Below, piece after piece: positions 1-7,440 of a stretch of DNA of 14,111 nt. Numbering within the stretch: position 1 is the stretch's first letter; each line of letters begins with the position of its first letter. This DNA is from DAIODI01 sp036746875. Lineage in GTDB: Bacteria; Pseudomonadota; Alphaproteobacteria; Rhizobiales; Aestuariivirgaceae. Position numbers and translations under genes: made by a program. The DNA is taken from positions 1 to 14,111 of the forward strand of contig DAIODI010000063.1 of assembly GCA_036746875.1 (NCBI GenBank). The letters are read 5' to 3'. The notes beneath the pieces were generated by a model. That model was not told the origin of the DNA and searched no databases. It saw only the letters and a list, made by a program, of their open reading frames with translations.

Positions 1-1005
1 AAGGTTCCCGAACGCTGGCCGGCGCGATGGCCCGAGATCGTCGCGGTGGCGCAGATGGCGGACCGGGCGGGGAGCGAGTTCTTCCTCCCCATCGCCCGCT
101 GGAAGGGCTTCGGCGGCGAGACCAACGCGCGCGAACACTCCTTCGAGACGTTCACGTTCGCCGCCGCGCTGGGCGCGCTGACGCAGGATATCGGCGTGTT
201 CTCCACGGTCCATGTGCCGATGATCCACCCGGTCTATGCGGCGAAGGCGCTGGCGAGCGTGGACCATATCTCCGGCGGCCGCGCCGGCCTCAACATCGTG
301 GCGGGCTGGAACCCGGACGAGTTCGCCATGTTCGGCGTCGAGCGCGAACCGGAAGGCTACGCCCAGGCGTGGGAGTGGTACGACATCATCTGCCGCATCT
401 TCACCGCCGAAGCGCCGTTCGACTACGACGGGCGGTTCTACAGGCTGAAGTCCGTCTCCGGCAAACCGCGTCCGCTGCAATTGCCCCGCCCGGTGGTGCT
501 GAACGCCGCCTTCGGCGGGCCGGGCCGCGACTTCGCTGCGCGCGCTTCCGACTTCCTGTTCACCACTTTCTCCGACATCGAGGCGGGCAGGGCGCACATC
601 GACGACATCGCCGCGCGCGGGCGCATGGCCGGCCGCGACATCGGCGTGTTCACCACCTGCCACGTCGTGTGCCGTCCCACGCAGGCGGAAGCCGAGGACT
701 ATTACGACCGCTACGCGGTGCGTGAGCGCGACGAGGCGGCGGTGGAGTTTTACATCGCCCAGAAGCGGAAGTTCGCGGGTTCCCACGACGAGGCGACGTT
801 CCGTCTCCATGCCCAACGGTTCGCCGGCGGCGGCGGAACCTACCCGCTGGTTGGCACGCCGCAGCGGATCGCGGACGAGATGGCGCGGATGCACGCCGCC
901 GGGTTCGCGGGGGCCACGGTGTCGTTCGTCAATTTCCTCGACGAGCTGCCATTCTTCATCGACGGCGTGCTGCCGCTCATGCGCGCGGCGGGCCTGCGGG
1001 CATGA
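1..1005 (+). CDS. LLM-class flavin-dependent monooxygenase, SfnG-like (5' end outside window)
   Basis: The frame is open from base 1, so the true start lies upstream. 334 codons are visible, and SfnG-type proteins are about 360 residues, so roughly 30 N-terminal residues are missing. An in-frame GTG at 46 would cut off conserved helix sequence and is not a credible start. The family comprises FMNH2-dependent TIM-barrel monooxygenases (SfnG dimethylsulfone monooxygenase, SsuD, RutA). Visible hallmarks are ARWKGFGGETN near visible residue 32, VFSTVHVPMIHPVYAAK near 66, DHISGGRAGLNIVAGWNPDE ending near 107, and AMFG just after. These match the SfnG/RutA branch more than bacterial luciferase. Such enzymes need a separate flavin reductase, and none is seen here. 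The stop overlaps the next gene's ATG (ATGA, 1002-1005), which indicates translational coupling. The substrate is unknown: C-S or C-N oxidation are both possible. The family call is firm; the SfnG-like label is moderately so. Confidence 0.9.
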   Translation, partial: KVPERWPARWPEIVAVAQMADRAGSEFFLPIARWKGFGGETNAREHSFETFTFAAALGALTQDIGVFSTVHVPMIHPVYAAKALASVDHISGGRAGLNIVAGWNPDEFAMFGVEREPEGYAQAWEWYDIICRIFTAEAPFDYDGRFYRLKSVSGKPRPLQLPRPVVLNAAFGGPGRDFAARASDFLFTTFSDIEAGRAHIDDIAARGRMAGRDIGVFTTCHVVCRPTQAEAEDYYDRYAVRERDEAAVEFYIAQKRKFAGSHDEATFRLHAQRFAGGGGTYPLVGTPQRIADEMARMHAAGFAGATVSFVNFLDELPFFIDGVLPLMRAAGLRA

Positions 1006-2099
1006 GCGAGCGTCCGGCGCCCTACCTCAACCCGCCGCCGCGGCTGCCGTTCGTGCAGCTTGCGCCCCCGCCGGGCAAGCGGCTGATCTCGCTCGCCATC
1101 AACGAAAGCCCCTACGGCTGCTCGCCGCTCGCCGCGGAAGCGGCGGCGCGGCGGCTGCGGGAGCCGAACCGCTACCCGGACCCCTCTTCCCGCGCCCTGC
1201 GCCAGGCCATCGCCGGGGTTCACGGCCTCGATGCGGACCGTATCGTCTGCGGCAACGGCTCCGAGGAGCTGCTGGATGTGATCGGCCGGATGTTCGCGCG
1301 GCCCGGCGACGAGATCGCCATGGCGCAATCGGGCTTCTTCCAGTTCGCCGTGGTCGCCGCGCGCGTCGGCGCGGCGCTCACGCGGCTGCCCGAGCGCGAG
1401 GGCTACGTTCCCGATGTCGATCTGGCGCTTCAAGCCATCGGCGCTCGCACCAAGGTCGTGTTCCTGGCGATCCCCAACAATCCCACCGGCACGGCGCTGT
1501 CCGCCGCCGAGGTGGAGCGCTTTCACGCCCGGCTTCCCGCCCGGACGGCGCTCGTCCTCGATCTTGCCTACGGCGAGTTTCTACCCCCCGAGGAGCTGGC
1601 GCGGCTGATGGGGCTGGCGGTTGACCGCGACAACGTCATCGCGCTGCGCACCTTCTCCAAGGCCTACGGGCTGGCGGCGCTGCGCGCCGGTTGGATGCTG
1701 GCCCCGTCGTGGATGCAAGGCGGCCTCAACCTGCTGCGCGGCGTCGGCAATGTGAACGCCATCGCTCAGGCCGCCGCCGAAGCGGCCGTGCGCGATCCGG
1801 CCTTCGTCGGGCAGGTGGTGCGCGCCACGGCCGTCGAGCGGGATTTCCTCGCCGCTCACCTCACACGGCTGGGCCTGCCGTTCGTAAGCGGCCTCGGCAA
1901 TTTCCTGTTGACCCGGTTCCCGGACGCTCCGGGCAGGACGGTCGACGATTTCCTCGACTTCGCGATGGCCTGCCACGGCATCTGGCTAAGGCCCGTCGGC
2001 GAGCCCGGGTTCGTCGGTTTCTGCCGCATCGGGCTCGGCACGCGGCAGGAGAACGAACTGCTGGTCGAGGCCCTCGACCGTTTCATCGCCGCCGACTAG
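1002..2099 (+). CDS. PLP-dependent class I/II aminotransferase, HisC-like
   Basis: This 365-residue protein has the normal length for histidinol-phosphate aminotransferases and relatives (fold type I). Visible in order: an INESPYGCSP segment near residue 34 (the N-terminal NExP-type substrate-binding motif), GNGSEELL at 84 (PLP phosphate region), IPNNPTGT at 157, D187 in VLDLAYGEF (pyridine-nitrogen partner), TFSKAYGLA with Schiff-base Lys220, and R342 in CRIGLGT (substrate carboxylate). HisC usually has DEAY where this protein has DLAY, so it is probably a paralogue rather than the housekeeping histidine enzyme. No other his gene is near. Its placement between a flavin monooxygenase and an amino-compound importer suggests transamination of a pathway intermediate (inference). 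The ATG start at 1002 is fixed by the ATGA overlap with the upstream gene. Thirty bases separate its TAG from the next start. Confidence 0.88.
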   Translation: MSERPAPYLNPPPRLPFVQLAPPPGKRLISLAINESPYGCSPLAAEAAARRLREPNRYPDPSSRALRQAIAGVHGLDADRIVCGNGSEELLDVIGRMFARPGDEIAMAQSGFFQFAVVAARVGAALTRLPEREGYVPDVDLALQAIGARTKVVFLAIPNNPTGTALSAAEVERFHARLPARTALVLDLAYGEFLPPEELARLMGLAVDRDNVIALRTFSKAYGLAALRAGWMLAPSWMQGGLNLLRGVGNVNAIAQAAAEAAVRDPAFVGQVVRATAVERDFLAAHLTRLGLPFVSGLGNFLLTRFPDAPGRTVDDFLDFAMACHGIWLRPVGEPGFVGFCRIGLGTRQENELLVEALDRFIAAD

Positions 2100-2112
2100 G
2101 ATCGTCTGAACC

Positions 2113-2122
2113 AAAGGGAGGA
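2113..2122 (+). promoter_or_regulatory. Strong Shine-Dalgarno of the binding-protein gene
   Basis: AAAGGGAGGA, with its GGGAGG core at 2116-2121, sits 8 bases before the ATG at 2130. It is the best ribosome-binding site in the window and fits the need for excess periplasmic binding protein over membrane components. The rest of the 30-base gap is too short to show a recognisable promoter. Confidence 0.85.
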
Positions 2123-2129
2123 AAAAACC

Positions 2130-3329
2130 ATGCGTTCAATTGCGCTTGCGGCCACCGCCGCGCTTCTGGCGACCACCGCTCTCGCCACCGCCGCCGACAC
2201 CAGGGTGGGCGCGCTCATGGACGTCACCGGCCCAATCGCCAGCTTCATGCCGCCGCTGCAGAACGCCACCAACCTCGCCATCACCCACGTCAACGACCAG
2301 GGCGGCCTGCTCGACGGCAAGGCGGTGCTGGTGGTGGGCGACACGCAAGGCTCCGCCCAGTCCGCCGTGGACGCCGCCTCGAAGCTCGTCAACGTCGAGA
2401 ACGTGCCGGTGATCATGGGCGCGTTCATGTCGGGAACCACCATGGCCGCCGCCAACGCCTCCGCCATCCCGGCCGGCGTGGTGATGATCTCGCCCACCGC
2501 CACCTCTCCGGCGATCACCGACCTGAAGGACAACGACACGATGTTCCGGCTCGTGCCCTCCGACAACTACCAGGGCGCGGTGCTGGCGAAGATGGTGATG
2601 GACGCCGGGCTCAAGAAGGTCGCCGTCACCTATGTCAACAACGACTACGGCGTGGGCAGCGGCAACACCTTCATCGACGCCTACAAGAAACTCGGCGGCG
2701 AGATTACGGCGGCGGAGAAGCACGAGGAGAAGAAGAACTCCTACCGCTCCGAGCTCGCCACGCTCGCCAAGGGCGGGCCGGAGGCGCTGGTTGTCGTGGC
2801 CTATGCGGGTGATTCCGGCTCAACGATCGTCAAGCAGGCGATCGAGGGCGGCCTGTTCACGAGGTTCATCGGCACGGACGGCCTGCGCGACGACGCGTTG
2901 ATCAAGGAGGTTGGCGCAGAGGCGCTGAAGGACTCGTTCTTCTCCTCGCCCACCTCGCCCGCCGACAACGCCATGCAGAAGAAGCTGCACGACCTTTACA
3001 ACGCCGCCTTCAAGGAAGGCGCGGACAAGGCGTTCGTCGACCAGACCTATGACGCGACATTCCTCGCCGCGCTGGCGGTGGAGAAGGCGGGCGCCGCCGA
3101 CAAGAGCAAAATCGCCGCCGCGCTGCGTGAGGTCGCCTCGGCCCCCGGCGAGGTGGTCGGCCCCGGCGAGTGGGAGAAGGCCAAGGCGCTGATCAAGGAC
3201 GGCAAGGACATCAACTACGAGGGCGCCGGCGGCTCGTACGAATTCGACGCCAACGGCGACGTGACGGGCTACATCGGCAAGTTCGTCGTCGACGGCGACA
3301 AGTACAGGCAGGTCGGCATCTTCCAGTAA
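2130..3329 (+). CDS. Periplasmic substrate-binding protein of a branched-chain-amino-acid-type ABC importer
   Basis: This 399-residue protein belongs to the Leu/Ile/Val-binding (Peripla_BP_6) family, which captures small amino-containing or other polar solutes in the periplasm for a Liv-type permease. It opens with a Sec signal peptide: Arg2, a hydrophobic run over residues 4-18, and a likely cleavage in ALATA|ADT after Ala21. It has no lipobox cysteine. The mature part begins with the family's TRVGALMDVTGPIA-like first strand, followed by NLAITHVNDQGGLLDGK around residue 48, a GAFMSGTTMAAANAS ligand-lobe segment near 97, and a YVNNDYGVGSGNTF hinge/second-lobe segment near 168. The start is set by the Shine-Dalgarno at 2113-2122. 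Substrates in this family range from leucine to urea, amides and aromatic compounds, so the ligand cannot be assigned. Position at the head of the transporter genes is typical. Confidence 0.93.
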   Translation: MRSIALAATAALLATTALATAADTRVGALMDVTGPIASFMPPLQNATNLAITHVNDQGGLLDGKAVLVVGDTQGSAQSAVDAASKLVNVENVPVIMGAFMSGTTMAAANASAIPAGVVMISPTATSPAITDLKDNDTMFRLVPSDNYQGAVLAKMVMDAGLKKVAVTYVNNDYGVGSGNTFIDAYKKLGGEITAAEKHEEKKNSYRSELATLAKGGPEALVVVAYAGDSGSTIVKQAIEGGLFTRFIGTDGLRDDALIKEVGAEALKDSFFSSPTSPADNAMQKKLHDLYNAAFKEGADKAFVDQTYDATFLAALAVEKAGAADKSKIAAALREVASAPGEVVGPGEWEKAKALIKDGKDINYEGAGGSYEFDANGDVTGYIGKFVVDGDKYRQVGIFQ

Positions 3330-3336
3330 GGCGCCG

Positions 3337-3360
3337 GGGCGGGCGCTCCGGCGTCCGCCC
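3337..3360 (+). promoter_or_regulatory. Intergenic stem-loop between binding-protein and LivG genes
   Basis: Arms GGGCGGGCGC (3337-3346) and GCGTCCGCCC (3351-3360) pair over 10 bases with one G-U wobble around a TCCG loop. It begins 7 bases after the TAA of the binding-protein gene. No T-run follows (the next bases are GGACCGCTCG), so it is not a classical intrinsic terminator. A 3'-end mRNA stabiliser or partial attenuator giving more binding protein than permease is the usual role of such structures in this position (inference). Confidence 0.6.
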
Positions 3361-3392
3361 GGACCGCTCGCCCCTTTGCCGGCCGTTCTCCC

Positions 3393-4166
3393 TTGCTCAC
3401 GCTCGACCGGGTGACGATGCGCTTCGGCGGCCTGACGGCGGTCGACGACGTCACCATCGCCATCCCCGCAGGACGGATCACCGGGCTGATCGGCCCCAAC
3501 GGCGCGGGCAAGTCCACCGCGTTCAATATCCTGGCGGGGCTCCTGAGGCCCACGTCGGGGCGCGTGATGCTCGACGGCGACGACATCACCGCGCTGGCGC
3601 CGCATCAGCGCGCCGGGCGCGGGATCGCCCGCACCTTTCAGCTTTCCCACGAGTTCGGCCGCCTGACAGCGCTTGAAAACCTGATGGTGTCCGCCGCCCA
3701 GCCCCGCGGCGAGAGCGTGTTCAACGTCCTTCTCCGGCGCGGCGCGTACACGCCGGAGGAGCGCGCCGCCCACGACAAGGCGCGCCGACTGCTCGATCTT
3801 CTCGAACTGGACAAGCTGCGCGGAGCGCTCGCCGCCACATTGTCCGGCGGCCAGAAGAAGCTCCTCGAACTCGGCCGCGCCCTGATGCGCGATCCCAAGG
3901 TGGTGCTGCTCGACGAGATCGGCGCCGGCGTCAACCGCTCGCTGCTGCAACGCCTCGCCGACAAGATCCGCCAGATCAACGCCGACGCCGGCACGACCTT
4001 CTGTCTGATCGAGCACGATCTCGACTATGTGTCGCGCCTGTGCAGCGAGGTGACGGTGATGGCGCAGGGCCGCGTGCTGGCGCAAGGTTCGGTTGCGGAC
4101 GTGCGCGCCGACGAGCGGGTGATCGAGGCGTACTTCGGCGGCGGCCGTTACGAGGATCCGCGATGA
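3393..4166 (+). CDS. livG: ABC transporter ATP-binding protein LivG
   Basis: This cytoplasmic ATPase of 257 residues is one of the paired nucleotide-binding subunits of a Liv-type importer. Visible motifs: the LivG-type N-terminus LTLDRVTMRFGGLTAVDDV, Walker A GPNGAGKST (34-42), Q-loop Gln83 in ARTFQL, signature LSGGQ (150-154), Walker B VVLLDE (170-175) with catalytic Glu175, and switch His208 in IEHDL. The segment after Walker B reads IGAGVN instead of the common PxAGLN, a variant that leaves the catalytic residues intact. The start chosen is TTG 3393, which gives the full first strand. Upstream in-frame codons contain no start before the TAA of the previous gene, and ATG 3417 would remove conserved residues. 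No clear Shine-Dalgarno precedes it. Its stop overlaps the next gene (ATGA, 4163-4166). Confidence 0.93.
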   Translation: MLTLDRVTMRFGGLTAVDDVTIAIPAGRITGLIGPNGAGKSTAFNILAGLLRPTSGRVMLDGDDITALAPHQRAGRGIARTFQLSHEFGRLTALENLMVSAAQPRGESVFNVLLRRGAYTPEERAAHDKARRLLDLLELDKLRGALAATLSGGQKKLLELGRALMRDPKVVLLDEIGAGVNRSLLQRLADKIRQINADAGTTFCLIEHDLDYVSRLCSEVTVMAQGRVLAQGSVADVRADERVIEAYFGGGRYEDPR

Positions 4167-4885
4167 CCGCGGCGCTGGCGGTCGAGGCGCTCACCGCCGG
4201 CTACGGCGGGCCGCCGATCATCGAGGCGGTGACCCTCGCCGTGGCCCCCGCCACCATCGCCGTGATCGTGGGGCCGAACGGCGCCGGCAAGTCGACGCTG
4301 CTGAAGTCGGTGTTCTCGCTGACGCAGATCACGTCGGGCCGGATCGTCTTCGAGGGGCGGGACATCACCGGGCTTCCAACCGCCCGCCTCGTGCCCATGG
4401 GCGTCGCCGCCGTGCCGCAGTCGCGCAACGTCTTTCCAAGCCTGACCGTCGCCGAAAATCTCGACATCGGCTCCTACGCCGCGCCGCCGAAGGACCGCGC
4501 GGCGCAGCAGGAGAAGGTGCTCGATCTGTTTCCCGATCTGCGCGCCGCGCTGAGCCGGCCGGCGGGAGAGCTTTCCGGCGGCCAGCGCCAGATGGTGGCC
4601 ATCGGCCGGGCGCTGATGAGCGAACCTCGCCTGCTCCTGCTCGACGAGCCGACCGCCGGACTGTCGCCCGCCTACCTCGAACGCATCTTCGACCTGATCG
4701 CCGCCATCCGGGGGAGCGGCGTCACCGTTGTCATGGTGGAACAGAACGCCCGCCAGGCCCTGCGGATCGCCGACCAGGGGCACGTGCTCGTCAACGGCCG
4801 CAATTTCGTCTCTGGTACCGGCGCGGCGCTGCTGGCGGACGAGGACGTGCGCCGCGCCTTCCTCGGCGGGGTCGCCGCGGCATGA
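4163..4885 (+). CDS. livF: ABC transporter ATP-binding protein LivF
   Basis: The second ATPase of the importer has 240 residues, the usual LivF length. Visible: AVEALTAGYG at the N-terminus, Walker A GPNGAGKST (37-45), Q-loop Gln86 in AVPQSRNVFP, signature LSGGQ (137-141), Walker B LLLLDE (157-162) followed by PTAGLSP, and the LivF-specific VEQNA (192-196) where other ABC ATPases carry the switch histidine. The start is the ATG at 4163 in the ATGA overlap with livG. A longer reading of the same frame would lie wholly inside livG and has no homology to support it. The stop overlaps the livH start by ATGA (4882-4885). It pairs with LivG to drive LivH/LivM. Confidence 0.94.
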   Translation: MTAALAVEALTAGYGGPPIIEAVTLAVAPATIAVIVGPNGAGKSTLLKSVFSLTQITSGRIVFEGRDITGLPTARLVPMGVAAVPQSRNVFPSLTVAENLDIGSYAAPPKDRAAQQEKVLDLFPDLRAALSRPAGELSGGQRQMVAIGRALMSEPRLLLLDEPTAGLSPAYLERIFDLIAAIRGSGVTVVMVEQNARQALRIADQGHVLVNGRNFVSGTGAALLADEDVRRAFLGGVAAA

Positions 4886-5772
4886 TAGAGTTCGTCAATC
4901 TTCACCTCATTCCGGCGCTCATGCTCGGGTCGATCTATGCGCTGGGCGCGGTGGGCATCTCGATGCTGTTCGGCGTCCTGCGCTTCGCGCACTTCGCGCA
5001 TGGCGACGTGATGACGCTCGGCGCCTACGGAACGCTGACCGCCGTATGGCTGATCGGCCTGCCGCCGCTGGCGGCGCTGCCGTTCGGGATTGCGCTGGCG
5101 GTCGCCGCCGCGCTCGCCATCGACCAGGCGTTCTACAAGCCGCTCCGGGCTTTGCCGACCATCTACACGGTGATCGCGTCGTTCGGCGTAGCGCTGATTC
5201 TGCGCTCGCTTGTGCAGCTCGTCTGGGGCGCGCAGAACGAGGTGTTTGTGCGCGGCGTCACTCCGCCGGTGGTGTTGTTCGACGCCGTTCGCGCGCCTGT
5301 CCTGCACCTCCAGGCGATCGCCATCACTGCGGTGATTGCGGTGGCGCTGCACCTGTTCCTGACCCGCTCGAAAACAGGGCGGTCCATGCGGGCGGTTTCG
5401 GACGATCCCGAACTCGCCGCCGTCGCCGGCCTTGAGGTGGAGAAGGTGGTGCGCGCCACCTGGATCATCGGCGCAAGCCTTGCCGCCGTGGGCGGGGTGC
5501 TGGCGGGGATGGACACCGATGTCCACTCCAATCTCGGCTGGAACCTGCTGTTGCCGATGTTCGCGGCCGCGCTGCTCGGCGGCATCGGCAAACCCATGGG
5601 CGCGCTCGCCGGCGGGCTGATCATCGGTCTCGTCGAGGAGCTTTCCACCTATCCGTGGATCGGCGACGATCCGCTGGTGTCGCCCGGCTACAAGTCGGCG
5701 GTGGCGTTTCTGGCGATGGTGGTGATCCTGGTGTTCCGGCCGCAGGGCATCTTCCGGGGAAGGCTGTTCTGA
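4882..5772 (+). CDS. livH: ABC transporter permease LivH
   Basis: This 296-residue, highly hydrophobic inner-membrane protein has about eight predicted membrane segments by eye. It begins MIEFVNLHLIPALMLGSIYA and continues to the LivH family landmark GVLRFAHFAHGDVMTLGAYG (31-50). The cytoplasmic coupling loop that docks on the ATPase is at about 166-189 (GRSMRAVSDDPELAAVAGLE). A later LLGGIGKPMGALAGGLIIGL segment is also family-typical. The length is normal and no frameshift is seen. The start is fixed by the ATGA overlap with livF, and the end overlaps livM by one base in TGATG (5770-5774). Confidence 0.94.
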   Translation: MIEFVNLHLIPALMLGSIYALGAVGISMLFGVLRFAHFAHGDVMTLGAYGTLTAVWLIGLPPLAALPFGIALAVAAALAIDQAFYKPLRALPTIYTVIASFGVALILRSLVQLVWGAQNEVFVRGVTPPVVLFDAVRAPVLHLQAIAITAVIAVALHLFLTRSKTGRSMRAVSDDPELAAVAGLEVEKVVRATWIIGASLAAVGGVLAGMDTDVHSNLGWNLLLPMFAAALLGGIGKPMGALAGGLIIGLVEELSTYPWIGDDPLVSPGYKSAVAFLAMVVILVFRPQGIFRGRLF

Positions 5773-6719
5773 TGGCGCTCGAAGGGCTGTTCTTCTACTT
5801 CGTCGCCTTCATGATCACCGGCGGCGTCTACGCCATTCTGTGTCTTGCGCTCAACGTGCAATGGGGCATGGGCGGGCTGTTCAACGCCGGGATCGCCGGC
5901 TTCTACGCGGTGGGGGCCTACACCTCGGCCATTCTGACCGCGGCCGCCTCGGACAAGCACCTCGGGGGGTTCGAACTGCCCGTTCCGCTGGGCCTCGCCG
6001 GCGCGTGCGTCACGGCGGGGTTCGCCGGGTGGCTGGTGGCGAAGATCTGCGTCCGGCTCAAGAGCGACTACCTCGCCATCGCCTCGATCGGCATCGCGGA
6101 GATTCTTCGCCTGGTGATCGTGAACGAGGCATGGCTGACCAACGGATCGCTGGGCGTCTCCAACATCCCGCGCCCGTTCGACGGCGTGGTGCAGGGACGG
6201 CCCGCTGATCTCGTGTTGCTCGTGGTGGTGTGGCTCGTCGTCGCCGCCGTCTGGGCGTTCTGCAACCGGCTCCACGACAGCCCCTGGGGACGGGCGCTGC
6301 GCGCCATCCGCGACAACGAGGAGGCGGCGGAGGCCGTGGGCAAGGACGTGGAGCGGTTCCGGGTGCAGACGTTCGTCATCGGCTGCGCGCTGATGGGGCT
6401 CGCCGGCGCGCTCACCGCCCACTACTTCAAGTTCCTGTCGCCAACCGCCACCGAACCGCTGGTGATCTCGTTCCTCACCTGGGTGATGCTGATGGCCGGC
6501 GGCAGCGGCAACACGAAGGGCGCGGTGGCGGGCGCCCTTGGCGTCTGGGCGATCTGGTCGCTGACCGAGATCGTCACCAACCGCTTGCCGCCGGACTGGG
6601 CGACGCGGTCGTCCTACATCCGCATGCTGCTCGTGGGGCTGCTGCTCCAGGTGGTGTTGCAGCGCTACCGGCAGGGCCTGTTTCCCGAGCGGCCGCCGCC
6701 GGTCCCTTACGAAAAGTAG
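5772..6719 (+). CDS. livM: ABC transporter permease LivM
   Basis: The second permease of the importer has 315 residues. Landmarks: ALNVQWGMGGLFNAGIAGFY (26-45, the LivM nucleus near the first helices), RLKSDYLAIASIGIAEILR (95-113), coupling loop GRALRAIRDNEEAAEAVGKD (173-192), and MAGGSGNTKGAVAGALG (241-257). The C-terminus is a proline-rich tail, RPPPVPYEK. The start is ATG 5772 in the TGATG overlap with livH. An earlier in-frame ATG at 5655 would lie within livH and adds no family sequence. The 68 bases after its TAG are the longest spacer in the window and mark the border to the molybdenum-enzyme genes. They contain no convincing terminator. Confidence 0.94.
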   Translation: MALEGLFFYFVAFMITGGVYAILCLALNVQWGMGGLFNAGIAGFYAVGAYTSAILTAAASDKHLGGFELPVPLGLAGACVTAGFAGWLVAKICVRLKSDYLAIASIGIAEILRLVIVNEAWLTNGSLGVSNIPRPFDGVVQGRPADLVLLVVVWLVVAAVWAFCNRLHDSPWGRALRAIRDNEEAAEAVGKDVERFRVQTFVIGCALMGLAGALTAHYFKFLSPTATEPLVISFLTWVMLMAGGSGNTKGAVAGALGVWAIWSLTEIVTNRLPPDWATRSSYIRMLLVGLLLQVVLQRYRQGLFPERPPPVPYEK

Positions 6720-6787
6720 AGCCCGCCGCCCCTCGACAGGCCGCAGCGAGCGTGGAATACAACGGTCGTCATGAGTGCCGAAGCGCT

Positions 6788-7426
6788 ATGCCGATGATCT
6801 GCCGCCGGGTCGCAGATATCGCCTTGTACCTGGAACCAGAGTCCACGCTGTGGTCTTCCCTTGAGGCGACGGCCGTCGAGATGGCCCCGGCGCCGCTTGG
6901 CCTCCAGCCCACGGCCTATGTGATCGTGTCCTGGACCGACCGGCCCTACGGCGAACTCCCCGGCCTGTCCGTGGCGGCGGCGCACGATGGCGCACGAATC
7001 GCGGTGAGGCTGGAGTGGCCCGACGCCACCCGGGACGACGGCAAGGGCGAAGCGTTTCCCGACGGCGCGGCGATCACGTTTCCGGTGGCGGGCGACCCGA
7101 TCCTCGTGCAGATGGGTTCGCCAGATGCGCCCATCCACGCCGTTCAGTGGCAGGCCCGCGACAACGCGACGCGCTCCGTCCTGATGACCGGAATCGGCTC
7201 CTCCCGGCCGGGACCGTCCGTGGCGGAGGCGGGCAAGGGCGCCTATGGTGACGGTTCATGGCGGCTGGTGCTGTCGCGCTCGCTCGCCACACCGGAGGGC
7301 GGCGCGGCGCTGGCGCCGGGACAGCCCTCGCGCATCGGCGTCGCCGTGTGGAACGGCAGCAACCAGGAACGCGCCGGCATCAAGGCGGCGTCGGTGGACT
7401 GGGTGGATTTCCAACTCGAACCCTGA
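6788..7426 (+). CDS. Heme-b (gamma) subunit of a DMSO-reductase-family type II enzyme, EbdC/DdhC-like
   Basis: 212 residues in the EB_dh (DOMON-like) family, the gamma subunit that carries a single heme b in ethylbenzene and dimethylsulfide dehydrogenases and passes electrons to a periplasmic acceptor. Family sequence runs nearly end to end: LYLEPESTLWSS (13-24), AHDGARIAVRLEWPDATRDD (65-84), ITFPVAGDPILVQMGSP (96-112) and VAVWNGSNQERAGIKAAS (185-202). The two axial heme ligands known for EbdC, a Met and a Lys, are both present as Met109 and Lys199. Characterised EbdC and DdhC are made with a Sec signal peptide, but this protein has none. Possible starts are GTG 6752, ATG 6788 and ATG 6794; none has a good Shine-Dalgarno, and none adds a hydrophobic leader. 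It comes first in the gamma-beta-alpha-chaperone order and is 14 bases from the beta gene. Confidence 0.85.
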   Translation: MPMICRRVADIALYLEPESTLWSSLEATAVEMAPAPLGLQPTAYVIVSWTDRPYGELPGLSVAAAHDGARIAVRLEWPDATRDDGKGEAFPDGAAITFPVAGDPILVQMGSPDAPIHAVQWQARDNATRSVLMTGIGSSRPGPSVAEAGKGAYGDGSWRLVLSRSLATPEGGAALAPGQPSRIGVAVWNGSNQERAGIKAASVDWVDFQLEP

Positions 7427-7440
7427 AGGACAGCACGGAT

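Noticed and set aside
1002..2099. Assignment of the aminotransferase as the histidine-pathway hisC
   Set aside because: No other histidine gene is near, and it departs from the usual DEAY motif; the family is clear but the biosynthetic role is not supported.
3337..3360. Intrinsic terminator reading of the stem-loop after the binding-protein gene
   Set aside because: No T-run follows the stem, and the genes downstream are obligate partners of the binding protein, so full termination here is unlikely.
6733..6761. Possible promoter in the 68-base gap before the heme subunit: TCGACA (6733-6738) and AATACA (6756-6761), 17 bases apart
   Set aside because: The -35 resembles TTGACA in five of six bases but the -10 matches only three of six. 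This level of match is expected by chance, so it is not listed as a feature.
6771..6797. Eight-codon open frame (ATG 6771 to TGA 6795-6797) ending in ATGA at the possible ATG 6794 start of the heme subunit
   Set aside because: It has no Shine-Dalgarno and no sign of a leader-peptide function; starting at ATG 6794 would only remove two residues, so coupling is possible but unsupported.
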